A stretch of DNA of 64,000 nt from Diplocloster modestus (GTDB lineage: Bacteria; Bacillota; Clostridia; Lachnospirales; Lachnospiraceae), in NCBI RefSeq assembly GCF_019042245.1, contig NZ_JAHQCX010000013.1:62001-126000 (forward strand). Direction: 5' to 3'. The translations under genes and the position numbers were made by a program. Under the pieces are notes generated by a model. The model did not search any database. It saw nothing but the letters and a program-made list of their open reading frames with translations, and had not been told where the DNA came from. Below, piece after piece: positions 8,428 to 17,499 of this stretch (positions are counted from its first letter, which is position 1; every line of letters starts with the position of its first letter).

Positions 8428-9300
8428 TCAGAACTCCATATCTCTTTTTCCTTCGATAAACCGGGTAAAGGCACGCGCCGCATCAGACAGCTTCTTGTCC
8501 TTCAGATAGCACAGGAAGACTTCCAGCTCTGTCTGCGGATATACTTCAACCGTGGTAATCTCATCCCGCATAATCGGCGTCAGCGCCTTTTCCCACAGCA
8601 AAGAAATACCGATGTTCTGCGCCACATAATTGACAATGTTATTACCCGTCGTTGCAGTAAAAACGATTTTCGGCACAAATCCCGCCTTTCTGCAAGCTCC
8701 GGTTATTAATTTACAAATGATTCCCTCCTGGGTATCAGGGAACAGGACAAACTCTTCGTTTTTCAAATCAGCCAGGTTCATCTGCTTACATTTGGCCAGG
8801 GGATGCGATTTGTGGCAGATCATGACCAGGCGGTCCCGCCTGTATGGAATAGATACCAATTCTCCCTTTTCATTCTCCAAGTTGATTCGAAAAGCCAGCT
8901 CGCATACTCCATTTTTCAAAAAGTCTACCGACTCACCATTTTCGTTGATTAAAACACTGATATGATGTTTCTTCCGAAATTCAATGGCTTCTTCAAACAC
9001 TCTGTACTCCGTGCTGATGCTGAGAACATTCTGGGCATAAACCGCTTTATCCTGTAATTCCTTCTGTGCTTCGGCCTGCATCTGTACGATTTTCTCTGCA
9101 TAAGGCAACAGCGCCTGGCCATAATCATTTAAGATCATCGCCTTTCTGGAACGTTCAAACAGCAAAACACCATACTCTTCTTCCATTGCATGGATATGCT
9201 TAGACAGGGATGAAGAAGTGGTAAACAAACGCTCCGCGGCTTCGCCCAGCTTCCCCTCCTGTGCCACTACCAAAAATTCCTTTAAAAAACCGATGTCCAT
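8428..9300 (-). CDS. LysR-family transcriptional regulator
   Basis: 290 residues: N-terminal winged helix (1-60; LKEFLVVAQEGKLGEAAERLFTTSSSLSKHIHAMEEEYGVLLFERS is the standard LysR recognition region) and a C-terminal effector-binding domain (about 90-285). The start at 9300 follows AAGGAGGAG; an ATG 32 codons upstream overlaps the end of the neighbouring esterase and lacks a site. Being inside the operon rather than divergent is unusual for LysR; it probably controls the importer/hydrolase genes, with an acid intermediate as coinducer (inference). Confidence 0.9.
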   Translation of the reverse strand: MDIGFLKEFLVVAQEGKLGEAAERLFTTSSSLSKHIHAMEEEYGVLLFERSRKAMILNDYGQALLPYAEKIVQMQAEAQKELQDKAVYAQNVLSISTEYRVFEEAIEFRKKHHISVLINENGESVDFLKNGVCELAFRINLENEKGELVSIPYRRDRLVMICHKSHPLAKCKQMNLADLKNEEFVLFPDTQEGIICKLITGACRKAGFVPKIVFTATTGNNIVNYVAQNIGISLLWEKALTPIMRDEITTVEVYPQTELEVFLCYLKDKKLSDAARAFTRFIEGKRDMEF

Positions 9301-9347
9301 GGTCACTCCTCCTTTATGCCATTGTAGCATTGACCCATACCCAATGA

Positions 9348-10523
9348 CTATCCTTCCACGGAGGATACCTTTACTTTTTTCTGCGCAAACAGCCATCTCC
9401 GAATAACCGCATTCGTTACTGCGGGCTTCCAGCCATCTTCATGCGCACACTCATTCTTTATACTGTCCTTCTTATATATCGTTTGTTTTATATTTCCATC
9501 TTTAAGAAGCTGGTTCCATGCCTGGTCTTCAGCGCTTTCTCCCCTCAGACTGCCATCCCACACCGCACGGTTCACTGTGGCTCCCTCTTCCATAAGGGTA
9601 TTAAGAATGCAAAGATTCTTCGCTAATACCCGGCCGTCGTCTTCGCTTCCAAACATCCAAATCTTCTGATCCGCCAGTACCTCAAGACCTTCATTCCGGC
9701 ACCAGCCTGCCAGAACCAATGATGCTGTGAACAGGTCCGGATAGTGTTTCAAACATTCCAGCGCCGCCATCCCGCCCATATCATATCCGATGTTATAGAT
9801 TCTTAACTCATCAATGCTCTCTCTTTTCATAATAATTTGTATCAGTTCGCATACTGCCTCAAATATCCCCGTAGGTTCCCCGTTTTCCCTTGAGATCCAG
9901 ACCGTATCCGGCGGACACTTTGGCACCAGAACATAACACGGACGCTCCTTTTGTTCCTCCGGCAGTGTCCAGATGGTAGCATTTAATGAATGCAGCAGGC
10001 TTTTATCGCCATTTTCATGCATACCATGCCAATAAATCACCAGGGGATAGCGTTCATTCGCCGCCTTTCTCACCGGCACGTACAGAGAATAGTCTATTTC
10101 CTGATCCATTTTTGCGTCGTAATAGACCCAACTCTGGAATTTATCCGTCACGTCATTCCGCATTTCCGTCACACGTTTTGGCTTGGTCCACGCCGGGCAG
10201 GCCGTCCCGTCCTCATATGCCAGTTCCCTGGTTTGCCGAATCGTATACTGCGGCATCCGCCTTACCTGCTCCATCAGCGGAAAGGTTTCCGCCTCCTTCT
10301 GCCATGCGTCCAGCATCAGCACCACATAGCAGCCGTTACAGCTCTTCTTATCTGTATTTATCCCGGCCTCGTCACTGACATAAGCATCCAGAAGGCTTCT
10401 GCCTTCCACCGCAAAACAGCCTGCGTCCACATAGTCCGCGGATAATCTCTGCGGATATTCCAGTACTGCAGCTATATTGCGTTCTCCGTTTTCCGTACTT
10501 TGGTTTATCCCTATAATCTTCAT
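9348..10523 (-). CDS. Esterase-like alpha/beta hydrolase with Asp at the nucleophile position
   Basis: 391 residues. Two-part architecture: an N-terminal about 1-125 region of beta character (as in bacterial esterases with an Ig-like N-domain) and an alpha/beta hydrolase domain from about 130, with LVIYWHGMHENGD as the oxyanion strand, the elbow NIGYDMGGMAALE near 244-256, and a late AHEDGWKP giving a candidate His near 358. The elbow reads G-Y-D-M-G: the usual Ser is Asp (D248). No signal peptide. The start at 10523 follows GGAAGG. It lies 30 bp after the OppF-like ATPase gene, same operon. Activity could be altered or lost; Asp nucleophiles occur in dehalogenases and epoxide hydrolases of the same fold. 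Confidence 0.7.
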   Translation of the reverse strand: MKIIGINQSTENGERNIAAVLEYPQRLSADYVDAGCFAVEGRSLLDAYVSDEAGINTDKKSCNGCYVVLMLDAWQKEAETFPLMEQVRRMPQYTIRQTRELAYEDGTACPAWTKPKRVTEMRNDVTDKFQSWVYYDAKMDQEIDYSLYVPVRKAANERYPLVIYWHGMHENGDKSLLHSLNATIWTLPEEQKERPCYVLVPKCPPDTVWISRENGEPTGIFEAVCELIQIIMKRESIDELRIYNIGYDMGGMAALECLKHYPDLFTASLVLAGWCRNEGLEVLADQKIWMFGSEDDGRVLAKNLCILNTLMEEGATVNRAVWDGSLRGESAEDQAWNQLLKDGNIKQTIYKKDSIKNECAHEDGWKPAVTNAVIRRWLFAQKKVKVSSVEG

Positions 10524-10553
10524 GCATGTTCCTTCCCTTGCCATCCCAGATTA

Positions 10554-11504
10554 TTATTGAATTTCTTTGACTCTGCAGCAGGATACAAAATGATTCTTCT
10601 CTACCTCCGTCAGTTTTTGCGGCTGCTTACAGCCCTCAGCTGCAAAGGGGCATCTGGTTGAAAACCGGCATCCGGGCTCCGGATTGATGGGAGAAGTGAT
10701 TTCCCCCTTCAAATGCATACGCTGCATCGGATGCGCAAGATCTGTTGATGGTATGGCAGATAACAGCGCTTTGGTGTAAGGATGAAGCGTTCGGGCAAAC
10801 AGCTCCTCCTTGGGTGCCTTTTCCACCAGCTGCCCCAGATACATAACACAAATATGGTTTGAGATGTGCCGGACCACCGAAAGGTCATGAGTTACAAACA
10901 TATAAGCCACGCCGGTTTGTTCCTGCAGATCCATCAGCAGGTTCAGAACCTGGGCCTGTATTGATACGTCCAACGCCGAAACCGGCTCGTCGCATACGAT
11001 AAATTCCGGATTCAGCGCCAATGCCCTGGCAATGCCCACCCGCTGGCGGCGGCCACCGTCGAGTTCGTGGGGAAAAGAACGCCGCAGCCGTTCATCCACA
11101 CCCACCAGCTCCATCAGGCGGTTTGTTTCCTCTTTTAACGCCTCTTTGCCAGGGAAACGCCCGGAACGCTTCAGCGGCTCCATAATCGTGGATTCGATGC
11201 GCAGTCTTGGGTTTAAGCTGGAATAGGGATCCTGGAAGACAATCTGCATCCGCTCCCTCACACTCTTTAATTCTTTGCCGTGTACATGGGTTATATCCTT
11301 TCCGCCCAATAGGATCTGCCCATCGGTCGCTTCCTGCAGCCGTATCATGGTACGCCCCAGCGTACTCTTACCACAGCCCGACTCTCCGACCACTCCCAGC
11401 GTCTCTCCTCTTTCTATCGTAAAGGAAACATCATCCACTGCATGATTGGTGCCTGTTGGTACCTTAAAATATTTTTTTAGGTTTCGTACTTCCATCAGTG
11501 ACAT
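10554..11504 (-). CDS. Oligopeptide-type ABC transporter ATPase (OppF/DppF)
   Basis: 316 residues. Walker A GESGCGKST (about 40-48), Q-loop in IVFQDPYSSLNPR, Walker B FIVCDEPVSALD, H-loop FVTHDLSVV, and the C-terminal oligopeptide-family extension with Cys residues (GCRFSTRCPFA). The signature reads LDGGRRQRVGIARAL instead of LSGGQ. It is the second of two ATPases for the importer; the preceding OppD-like gene ends 11 bp upstream, and AGGAGGAAAA precedes the ATG. Works at the inner face of the membrane with the permeases encoded upstream. Confidence 0.93.
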   Translation of the reverse strand: MSLMEVRNLKKYFKVPTGTNHAVDDVSFTIERGETLGVVGESGCGKSTLGRTMIRLQEATDGQILLGGKDITHVHGKELKSVRERMQIVFQDPYSSLNPRLRIESTIMEPLKRSGRFPGKEALKEETNRLMELVGVDERLRRSFPHELDGGRRQRVGIARALALNPEFIVCDEPVSALDVSIQAQVLNLLMDLQEQTGVAYMFVTHDLSVVRHISNHICVMYLGQLVEKAPKEELFARTLHPYTKALLSAIPSTDLAHPMQRMHLKGEITSPINPEPGCRFSTRCPFAAEGCKQPQKLTEVEKNHFVSCCRVKEIQ

Positions 11505-11515
11505 CCGTTTTCCTC

Positions 11516-12490
11516 CTATCCTTGCAGGCGGCAGCGGCAGAAATGCCCCTGCTCCACTTCCTGAAACTCTGTCACTCCCTGCCGGCAGCTATCCTTTGCC
11601 TGCGGACATCTCGGTGCGAATATGCAGCCCCCGGGCAGGCAGGTCGGATCCGGCGGCGAACCGGAAATGGGTGTCAGCCGTTTCTGATTACGGCTCATAC
11701 TGGGCAGGGAGCCGAATAATCCGCGTGTATAGGGATGGGACGGCTTGTGAAAGACCGCTTCCTTTGAGCCATATTCAATAATCTGCCCTGCATATACCAC
11801 CGCTACGTTATCGCTGGTTTCCGCCACCACGCCTAAATCATGGGTAATCAGTATCATGGACGTGCCGTGACGCTGCTTCAAATCCTTAATCAACTCCAAC
11901 ACTTGTGCCTGTATCGTCACATCCAGCGCCGTCGTCGGCTCATCCGCCAGCAGCAGCAGCGGATTGCACGCAAGTGCCATCGCAATCACGACCCTCTGCT
12001 TCATACCTCCGGAGAATTCAAACGGATATTCCGCGAAGCGTCCTTGTGAAATACCTACCATTTCCAGCATTTCCCCAGCCTTTTCCACGGCCTCCCCATG
12101 GCTTATATCCTGATGCAGCATCAGTCCCTCCACAATCTGCTCTCCTATCGTCATCAGAGGATTCAGGGCCGTCATCGGATCCTGAAAAATCATTGCCACC
12201 TTTTCTCCTCGGAACTTCAGCATTTTCTCCTCCGAAAGCGACGTCAGCTCCTGTCCGTCCAGCCATATTTCCCCATGCAGCAGCTTAGCGGGAGGGTTGG
12301 GCAGTATTCTCATTATCGATTTGGCAATGGTCGTCTTGCCCGCTCCAGTCTCTCCTACCAGCGCCAGCGTTTCTCCTTTATTCATCTCAAAAGAGACGCC
12401 ATTGACTGCCTGCACCGTTTTTTTGCCGGAAGTATATATAACCTCCAAATCCCTAACTGATAAAAACGGGATCTTTTCTCCATTCATCAT
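11516..12490 (-). CDS. Oligopeptide-type ABC transporter ATPase (OppD/DppD)
   Basis: 324 residues. Walker A GETGAGKTT, Q-loop MIFQDPMTALNP, signature FSGGMKQRVVIA, Walker B LLLADEPTTALD, H-loop LITHDLGVV, and the C-terminal GGCIFAPRCPQA Cys pair of the Opp/Dpp ATPases. ATG doublet at 12490/12487 follows AGGAGG. First ATPase of the five-gene importer. Confidence 0.94.
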   Translation of the reverse strand: MMNGEKIPFLSVRDLEVIYTSGKKTVQAVNGVSFEMNKGETLALVGETGAGKTTIAKSIMRILPNPPAKLLHGEIWLDGQELTSLSEEKMLKFRGEKVAMIFQDPMTALNPLMTIGEQIVEGLMLHQDISHGEAVEKAGEMLEMVGISQGRFAEYPFEFSGGMKQRVVIAMALACNPLLLLADEPTTALDVTIQAQVLELIKDLKQRHGTSMILITHDLGVVAETSDNVAVVYAGQIIEYGSKEAVFHKPSHPYTRGLFGSLPSMSRNQKRLTPISGSPPDPTCLPGGCIFAPRCPQAKDSCRQGVTEFQEVEQGHFCRCRLQG

Positions 12491-12504
12491 GTTCTATCCT
12501 CCTG

Positions 12505-13383
12505 TTATTTACGCAGCTTTGGATCCATAGCGTCGCGCAGGCCGTCTCCAATCAGATTAATTGCCAGCACCGTAAACGCGATGAACAATCCGGGAAACAT
12601 AATCAGATGCGGATAATTCAAAATATGCGTGCGTGCATCCGCCAGCATGGCTCCCCACTCGGGGGTCGGAGGCTGTACCCCAAGGCCGATATAGGACAGT
12701 GCCGCAGCCATCGTAATCGTCATACCGATTCCCATCGTCGCATCCACGATAACAGGGGAAACCACATTCGGAAGCAGATGGCGGAACATAATACTGAATT
12801 TAGAACAGTTAATGGATTCTGCCGCCTCCAGATATTCCTTGGAGCGTTCCGACAGGATCTGCCCCCGGATAAGCCTTACGCCAACGGGCACATTCCCCAC
12901 CGATAACGCCAGCACCGTATTGAAGAAGCCTGAGCCCAGCGCCGCGGAAATTAAAATGCACAATAATATACTGGGCAGGGAAGACCAGATGTCCATCAGA
13001 CGCATAATCAAGGTCTCAGCCTTGCCGCCAAAATATCCTGCGATGCTTCCGATCACAATTCCGATCACCGAACCAAATACCGCCGCACAAAGGCCAAGCG
13101 CCAAAGAATATCGGCCGCCGTACAAAAGACGGCTGAATACGTCCCTTCCCATACCGTCCGTACCACAGATATGCCGTAAACCGGGAGTACTGTACATATT
13201 TTTTAAATCCATCTCATTCACGCCATACGGCGCAAGCACAGATGCGGATATACATGCCGTCACCATAATGAGCAGCATAATAATGCCCACCTTCGCTCCC
13301 GGATTTTTCCAGATACGCTGCATTGTTTCACCCCAAAGCGAGGTCCCTTTGGAGGCCGTCGTTTTAACATTATATTTCGTCAT
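12505..13383 (-). CDS. Opp/Dpp-type ABC permease (DppC-like)
   Basis: 292 residues, six predicted membrane helices, N-terminal first helix at about 30-52 (VGIIMLLIMVTACISASVL) followed by the extracytoplasmic loop with HICGTDGMGRDVFSRLLYGG, a hallmark of the DppC/OppC family. The EAA loop for ATPase contact reads EAAESINCSKFSIMFRHLLPN. ATG overlaps the DppB stop by 4 bp (ATGA). Partner of the DppB-like permease. Confidence 0.93.
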   Translation of the reverse strand: MTKYNVKTTASKGTSLWGETMQRIWKNPGAKVGIIMLLIMVTACISASVLAPYGVNEMDLKNMYSTPGLRHICGTDGMGRDVFSRLLYGGRYSLALGLCAAVFGSVIGIVIGSIAGYFGGKAETLIMRLMDIWSSLPSILLCILISAALGSGFFNTVLALSVGNVPVGVRLIRGQILSERSKEYLEAAESINCSKFSIMFRHLLPNVVSPVIVDATMGIGMTITMAAALSYIGLGVQPPTPEWGAMLADARTHILNYPHLIMFPGLFIAFTVLAINLIGDGLRDAMDPKLRK

Positions 13384-14333
13384 ATCTTCCGCCTCTTTCC
13401 CGCATTGGAATACTGCGCCTTTATTCTGGGATCAACGAATGCATATACCATATCCACCAAGAGCATGGAAACCGCCGTAAATATGGCAAAGAACAACACG
13501 CAGGCACGTACTACGGGGTAATCCCGCCCATTGATCGCCGTCAGCAGATACAGTCCGACGCCCGGGATGGAGAATACGCTCTCAATGACCGCGGAACCTG
13601 CCACGATTCGGGCAAAGCCCGTTCCAATAGAGGTAATGATCGGCATCAATGCATTGGGCAGCATGTGTTTAAACACTACTTTCCGTTCCTTCTGCCCCTT
13701 CGCCCTGGCCGTCGTTATAAAGTCCTCCCGGAATACGCCGAGAATACTGGCCCGCGTCTGTCTGGCATTGACTGCGATCCCGCCCAGCGCACTGCATATG
13801 ATCGGCATGATATAGTATTCCGGCCCGCCGATACCATAAGATGGCAGCCATCCAAGTTTTGCTGAGAATAACAGAATCATCAGCAGCGCTACCCAAAAAT
13901 CAGGACAGGATATGAATATCATCGCAATTCCCATCGTTAAGGAATCCTGCCATTTCCCCTCATGGGTCGCTGCGAAAATTCCCATCGGCAGTCCCAGTGC
14001 CAGATTCAGAAGCATCGCGGGCAGGCCGATTATAATCGTCCGCGGAAGCCTCACCAACAGCTCCTGCAGCACCGGCTTGTTGTATATCCAGGATGTTCCC
14101 AGGTCAAACCGGATAAATGTATTGTAAAAAAAGCTTCCCATCTGCTGCAGATAGGATTTGTCCAATCCCATAATATGCCGCAGGTTCTCGATGTCGGCCG
14201 CATTAGCGCTTCCTCCGGCGATGATGACGGCAGGATCGCCCGGCGTAAAAAAGAGTATAGTAAAAATAATAAAGGATGTTCCAAGTATTATGACGATCAT
14301 CCATAGAAGCCTGTTTAAAATATATTTTCCCAT
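13380..14333 (-). CDS. Opp/Dpp-type ABC permease (DppB-like)
   Basis: 317 residues, six predicted helices; starts MGKYILNRLLWMIVIILG, the standard DppB opening, with TPGDPA in the periplasm-side loop and the ATPase-contact EAA-type loop TTARAKGQKERKVVFKHMLPNA. Start at 14333 chosen for the GGAG site; an in-frame ATG six codons earlier (14351) lacks one. Separated from the binding-protein gene upstream by a strong stem-loop (14358-14407). Confidence 0.93.
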   Translation of the reverse strand: MGKYILNRLLWMIVIILGTSFIIFTILFFTPGDPAVIIAGGSANAADIENLRHIMGLDKSYLQQMGSFFYNTFIRFDLGTSWIYNKPVLQELLVRLPRTIIIGLPAMLLNLALGLPMGIFAATHEGKWQDSLTMGIAMIFISCPDFWVALLMILLFSAKLGWLPSYGIGGPEYYIMPIICSALGGIAVNARQTRASILGVFREDFITTARAKGQKERKVVFKHMLPNALMPIITSIGTGFARIVAGSAVIESVFSIPGVGLYLLTAINGRDYPVVRACVLFFAIFTAVSMLLVDMVYAFVDPRIKAQYSNAGKRRKI

Positions 14334-14357
14334 TGCTATTCTCCGTTTCACAAGAAT

Positions 14358-14407
14358 GGCGGTATCCTGTTATGAAAACCCCGGTTCCGGGGAAACGGTA
14401 TACCGCC
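14358..14407 (-). terminator. Intercistronic stem-loop after the binding-protein gene
   Basis: Outer arms GGCGGTAT (14358-14365) and ATACCGCC (14400-14407) enclose a second stem CCCCGG-TT-CCGGGG (14379-14392). There is no T tract on the minus-strand exit side. It most likely stabilises or partly insulates the abundant binding-protein message from the permease and ATPase genes. Confidence 0.6.
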
Positions 14408-14478
14408 AATTTGTGTGTAATCAAATTGCTGATGTCTGCCACATCAGACGACCGCAATCATATCAGACGTGCCAAGGA

Positions 14479-16170
14479 CTAATCCAGATAATAGTCACAT
14501 GCGCCGGGACGGAGGAATTCGCTCTCGCGGTAAACCAGCGTCGCAAAGCAATCGTTATAAACCGCGTTCATCTGCGGGCTGCACAGCGCATGATAATAGG
14601 CGTTTTCCACCATATACTCGTGCATCTTTGTCATGTTCTCCGGTGTATGTCCCTCTACTGATTTCACCTGAATCAAATTCTCCTGCAACGTTTCATCGTG
14701 AATGAAGGCCATGTTATACCCAGTACCAAACTCATCGTAGTTCACCGGACGATTCCATTCGCCTGCCTGGAAGCCGCCGCCGATCTGATTAATCAGCAGA
14801 TCCCACTTGTCGCTGTCCAGCATATCCGTCTGCATCAGGCCCATTTCTTCAGCAACTATTTCCACATGAATTCCCACATTCAGAAGCAATGCCTGCATCA
14901 TCGTCATGATGGTCTTGCCCACCTCATCACTGCTAAAGAGCAGCTTCAGGGTCTCACCGCTATAGTTCGACTGCGCCAGATATTCTTTGGCCTTTTCCAC
15001 ATCACAAACCGCCATATAGTTGTCCGGATTAGACTCCCACTCCGAATTATAATCACTAAAGAAGGGAGTCCCAAATGCTTTTGCCGGAATACAGGTTCCC
15101 GTTGCGGCTGCAATTGCCTCATTATCCAGCGCATAGAATATCGCCTTGCGCAGATTCACATCCGCCGTCGCCTTCCCCTCCATATTGTTAGCCATCAGCA
15201 CATAGAGCGCGCTGCCCTGCGTAATATAAACATCGCAGTCCTTTGCATACTGGCCGCCCTCCTGGAAATCCGCCAGATTCTCACCCGGCACATACTCTGA
15301 ATATTGGATCTGTCCGGTGCTCAGCGCGATGACGTGTTGTGACGTCTCGGCAATAATATCATATTCAACAGTCTTAACATTCGCGTCATGCTCAGGATCC
15401 CGAAGCTCATCCTTCTGCCAGTACTTTTCGTTTTCTTCCAGTTTTACATGAGCCCCTGCCACAAAGTCTGTGACCTTATAAGGCCCGGTGGCAACCGGTG
15501 CATCCTGGAAATTGCCGTTCTCATAGGCTTTCTGTGAGAAGATACAGGTCCGGCACCAGGGCCACTCCAGCGCTCCCACGGAGTCAATCGGCGCGGTCCA
15601 GGTGAATTCCACCGTGTAATCATCTATCTTTTTCACACTTTCAAAGCTTGCGTATTTAAACGCGTTTCCCGATTCTACCAGCTCGTTGAAAGAAAATACT
15701 ACATCGTCGGCGGTGATATGATTCCCCTCAGAGTCATAGATATAATCATAAATCTCCACCTGCCAGTGCAAATCGTCTACCTCTTTATATCCTTTGGCTA
15801 AGATCGGCACATACTCGTTGTCCCGATAGTCAAACAATGTTTCATACACGTTATAATATATGTACAGCTTACTCGTATCGCCGTTTAAGTTCGTAGGTCC
15901 TAAGTCTTTCGGATCGCTGATCAGTCCGATGGAAACTTTGTCATACTGCTCCCCGTCCGCCGTCGTCTTACGGGATGCATCCGCTTCCGGCGCTTCCTTT
16001 TGCTCCTGTTCCTGTGTCTGCTCCTGTGTCTGCCCTGCGCTTTCCCCCTGGTCTGCTGCCGCATCACTTGCATGGGGCGAACTGCCGCAGCCTGCCAGTG
16101 ATGCTGTCATCAGACAGACTGACATCAGCAATCCGAATAACCTTTTTCGTTTCTTCTCATTACTTTTCAT
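14479..16170 (-). CDS. Opp/Dpp-type solute-binding lipoprotein (SBP family 5)
   Basis: 563 residues. Signal peptide with lipobox LAGC (Cys at about 27), a linker rich in Gln/Glu (TQEQTQEQEQK), then a family-5 binding domain: DLGPTNLNGDTSKLYIYYNVYETLF, DDVVFSFNELV, VATGPYKV, LRKAIFYALDNEAIA. Anchored outside the membrane, it delivers ligand to the DppB/C permeases. First gene of the operon that continues to the GH3 at 2931. Family-5 proteins bind peptides, but also nickel and oligosaccharides; the hydrolase-rich operon argues for a non-peptide ligand (inference). GGAGGAGG precedes the ATG. Confidence 0.92.
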   Translation of the reverse strand: MKSNEKKRKRLFGLLMSVCLMTASLAGCGSSPHASDAAADQGESAGQTQEQTQEQEQKEAPEADASRKTTADGEQYDKVSIGLISDPKDLGPTNLNGDTSKLYIYYNVYETLFDYRDNEYVPILAKGYKEVDDLHWQVEIYDYIYDSEGNHITADDVVFSFNELVESGNAFKYASFESVKKIDDYTVEFTWTAPIDSVGALEWPWCRTCIFSQKAYENGNFQDAPVATGPYKVTDFVAGAHVKLEENEKYWQKDELRDPEHDANVKTVEYDIIAETSQHVIALSTGQIQYSEYVPGENLADFQEGGQYAKDCDVYITQGSALYVLMANNMEGKATADVNLRKAIFYALDNEAIAAATGTCIPAKAFGTPFFSDYNSEWESNPDNYMAVCDVEKAKEYLAQSNYSGETLKLLFSSDEVGKTIMTMMQALLLNVGIHVEIVAEEMGLMQTDMLDSDKWDLLINQIGGGFQAGEWNRPVNYDEFGTGYNMAFIHDETLQENLIQVKSVEGHTPENMTKMHEYMVENAYYHALCSPQMNAVYNDCFATLVYRESEFLRPGACDYYLD

Positions 16171-16275
16171 TTAGTCCTCCTCCAATTTGTTCACTTTTGA
16201 AATAGTTTCCTATGTTTCCCACGAGCTCTCATGGCAATTTTTCCAAAAAGCGGCTAATTTCGTATCGCTTTTTGT

Positions 16276-16530
16276 ATGTTTATTATAGATGATAGGGCTT
16301 GCGTCAGCAAATCCTTTTCAGCCTCGATTTGGTCCAAAATAGAAATATTTCCAGTAGATAATAAATATCTTCTCGATGGCATGAAGGCACCTTCTTTTGC
16401 CACTTTCGGCAACATCATCCGAAAGGAGCTTACGGATTCGATAGAACAGATTTTTTTGGGATTTCTTACGGAGGATGATGACCTGGATGACGATGAATTT
16501 GAAGAAGGATTTTATATTGATCTCTTCTAA
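16276..16530 (+). pseudogene. Transposase-like remnant
   Basis: An 84-codon open frame without a ribosome site. The stretch VDNKYLLDGMKAPSFATFGN followed by an RKEL...IEQIF segment resembles the N-terminal region of IS1182/IS5-group transposases (a 'LLDG..APS..TF..FI' pattern), ending in an acidic EDDDLDDDEFEE tail. No catalytic DDE part or terminal repeats are visible nearby. Taken as gene debris between two operons; a small unrelated gene is possible. Confidence 0.35.
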
Positions 16531-16548
16531 CCACCGTCTGTTTACTTT

Positions 16549-16600
16549 GCTCGCATTTTGCGGGCTTTTTTAATCAATAGTTCGCCATTTGGCGAACTTT
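16549..16600 (+). terminator. Tandem terminator-like hairpins
   Basis: Two stem-loops in a row: GCTCGCA/TGCGGGC followed by TTTTTT (16549-16571), and AGTTCGCC-ATTT-GGCGAACT followed by TTCTT (16579-16600). They close the remnant region; the rest up to 16805 shows no gene. Confidence 0.6.
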
Positions 16601-16805
16601 CTTATTATAAAAAAGAAAGGACATTCCCCAGTATTTCTACTGAAAAATGTCCTATACATATCATTGATATGTTGCATTCCGCCTGAATTCCAGCACATCT
16701 GACAACTTTCCACAACTCCTGTAACCCTTGTAAAATGGGCATTTCCAGGTTACGTGTTCGTTACCCGTATGTTCCCATTCATACCCATATCTTCTGACCT
16801 CCATA

Positions 16806-17081
16806 TTACGCTATTTGTTCCACCGCGAACGGAAGCCCATATAATGTATCAGGGTCAATATCCAAACATGCAGCGTTATCCCGGTTCTTAAGAATATCCC
16901 ACGCAAGGGTATCATTCAATACCGTACAGGTATCCATAAAAACATCAATATCTTTTAGTGGATAAAACGCTTCTTTCTCAATCATTTGTGACATAACATA
17001 ACGCACAATTTTACCATCTTCAAAGTACACATATACAGAGTAGTCTTTCATTGGTATCACTTGTACAACCTTGGGAAACAT
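16806..17081 (-). CDS. DUF2442 domain protein
   Basis: 91 residues: MFPKVVQVIPMKDYSVYVYF with DGKIVRY, then FYPLKD and the late DTCTVLNDTLAWDI, matching the small beta-rich DUF2442 family (VxPxxdyxLxvxFxdGexrxyD). GGAGGTGATA lies just before the ATG, inside the end of the decayed DUF4160 frame. DUF2442 and DUF4160 genes commonly occur as a pair that has been proposed to behave like a toxin-antitoxin module; here only this half is intact. Confidence 0.8.
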   Translation of the reverse strand: MFPKVVQVIPMKDYSVYVYFEDGKIVRYVMSQMIEKEAFYPLKDIDVFMDTCTVLNDTLAWDILKNRDNAACLDIDPDTLYGLPFAVEQIA

Positions 17082-17095
17082 ATTATCACCTCCTG

Positions 17096-17355
17096 CTATA
17101 CTAAAGGATTAATTCTATTCAGCGGCTTCCCATCTTTTGACAATTCCCAATTCTGCATCAATTCGTCTTGATGAAGAACACACCACGCTAATATTCACTT
17201 TAATTGTCTTGAAGGCAAAGCACCTTTTATTATTCTTGCTTTCTCTATTTCTACTATTGCCTTATTCCCGTTATATTCTGCATGAAAATGTGGGGGATAT
17301 GGTCATCATAATACATTGTTACCCTAATACCATAAAATAGTGATATTTCCGGCAT
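17096..17355 (-). pseudogene. Broken DUF4160 gene
   Basis: Starts with GGAGG and ATG at 17355 reading MPEISLFYGIRVTMYYDDH, then loses frame at a C-run: the next frame gives PPHFHAEYNGNKAIVEIEKA, i.e. the DUF4160 hallmark HxPPHFHA split by a one-base deletion. Further on, the same frame meets an internal TGA after LPSRQLK and then reads ILAWCVLHQDELMQNWELS to a TAG at 17096. Two independent lesions, so a true pseudogene rather than a sequencing error. It precedes the intact DUF2442 partner by 14 bp. Confidence 0.8.
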
Positions 17356-17443
17356 TATATATTCCTCCTACTCATTTCAGTGTTTAATATATATTGTTGA
17401 CACTAATTATCGTTCGCACTAATTATACCACAGCTTTCACTTC

Positions 17444-17477
17444 AAAAAAACCCACAAACATAATGTTTGTGGGTTTC
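17444..17477 (-). terminator. Terminator of the rplM-rpsI operon
   Basis: On the minus strand, AACCCACAAACA-TTA-TGTTTGTGGGTT followed by a T run: a perfect 12-bp stem just after the rpsI stop. Confidence 0.85.
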
Positions 17478-17499
17478 CATACATTGTAATATGCAGTTC

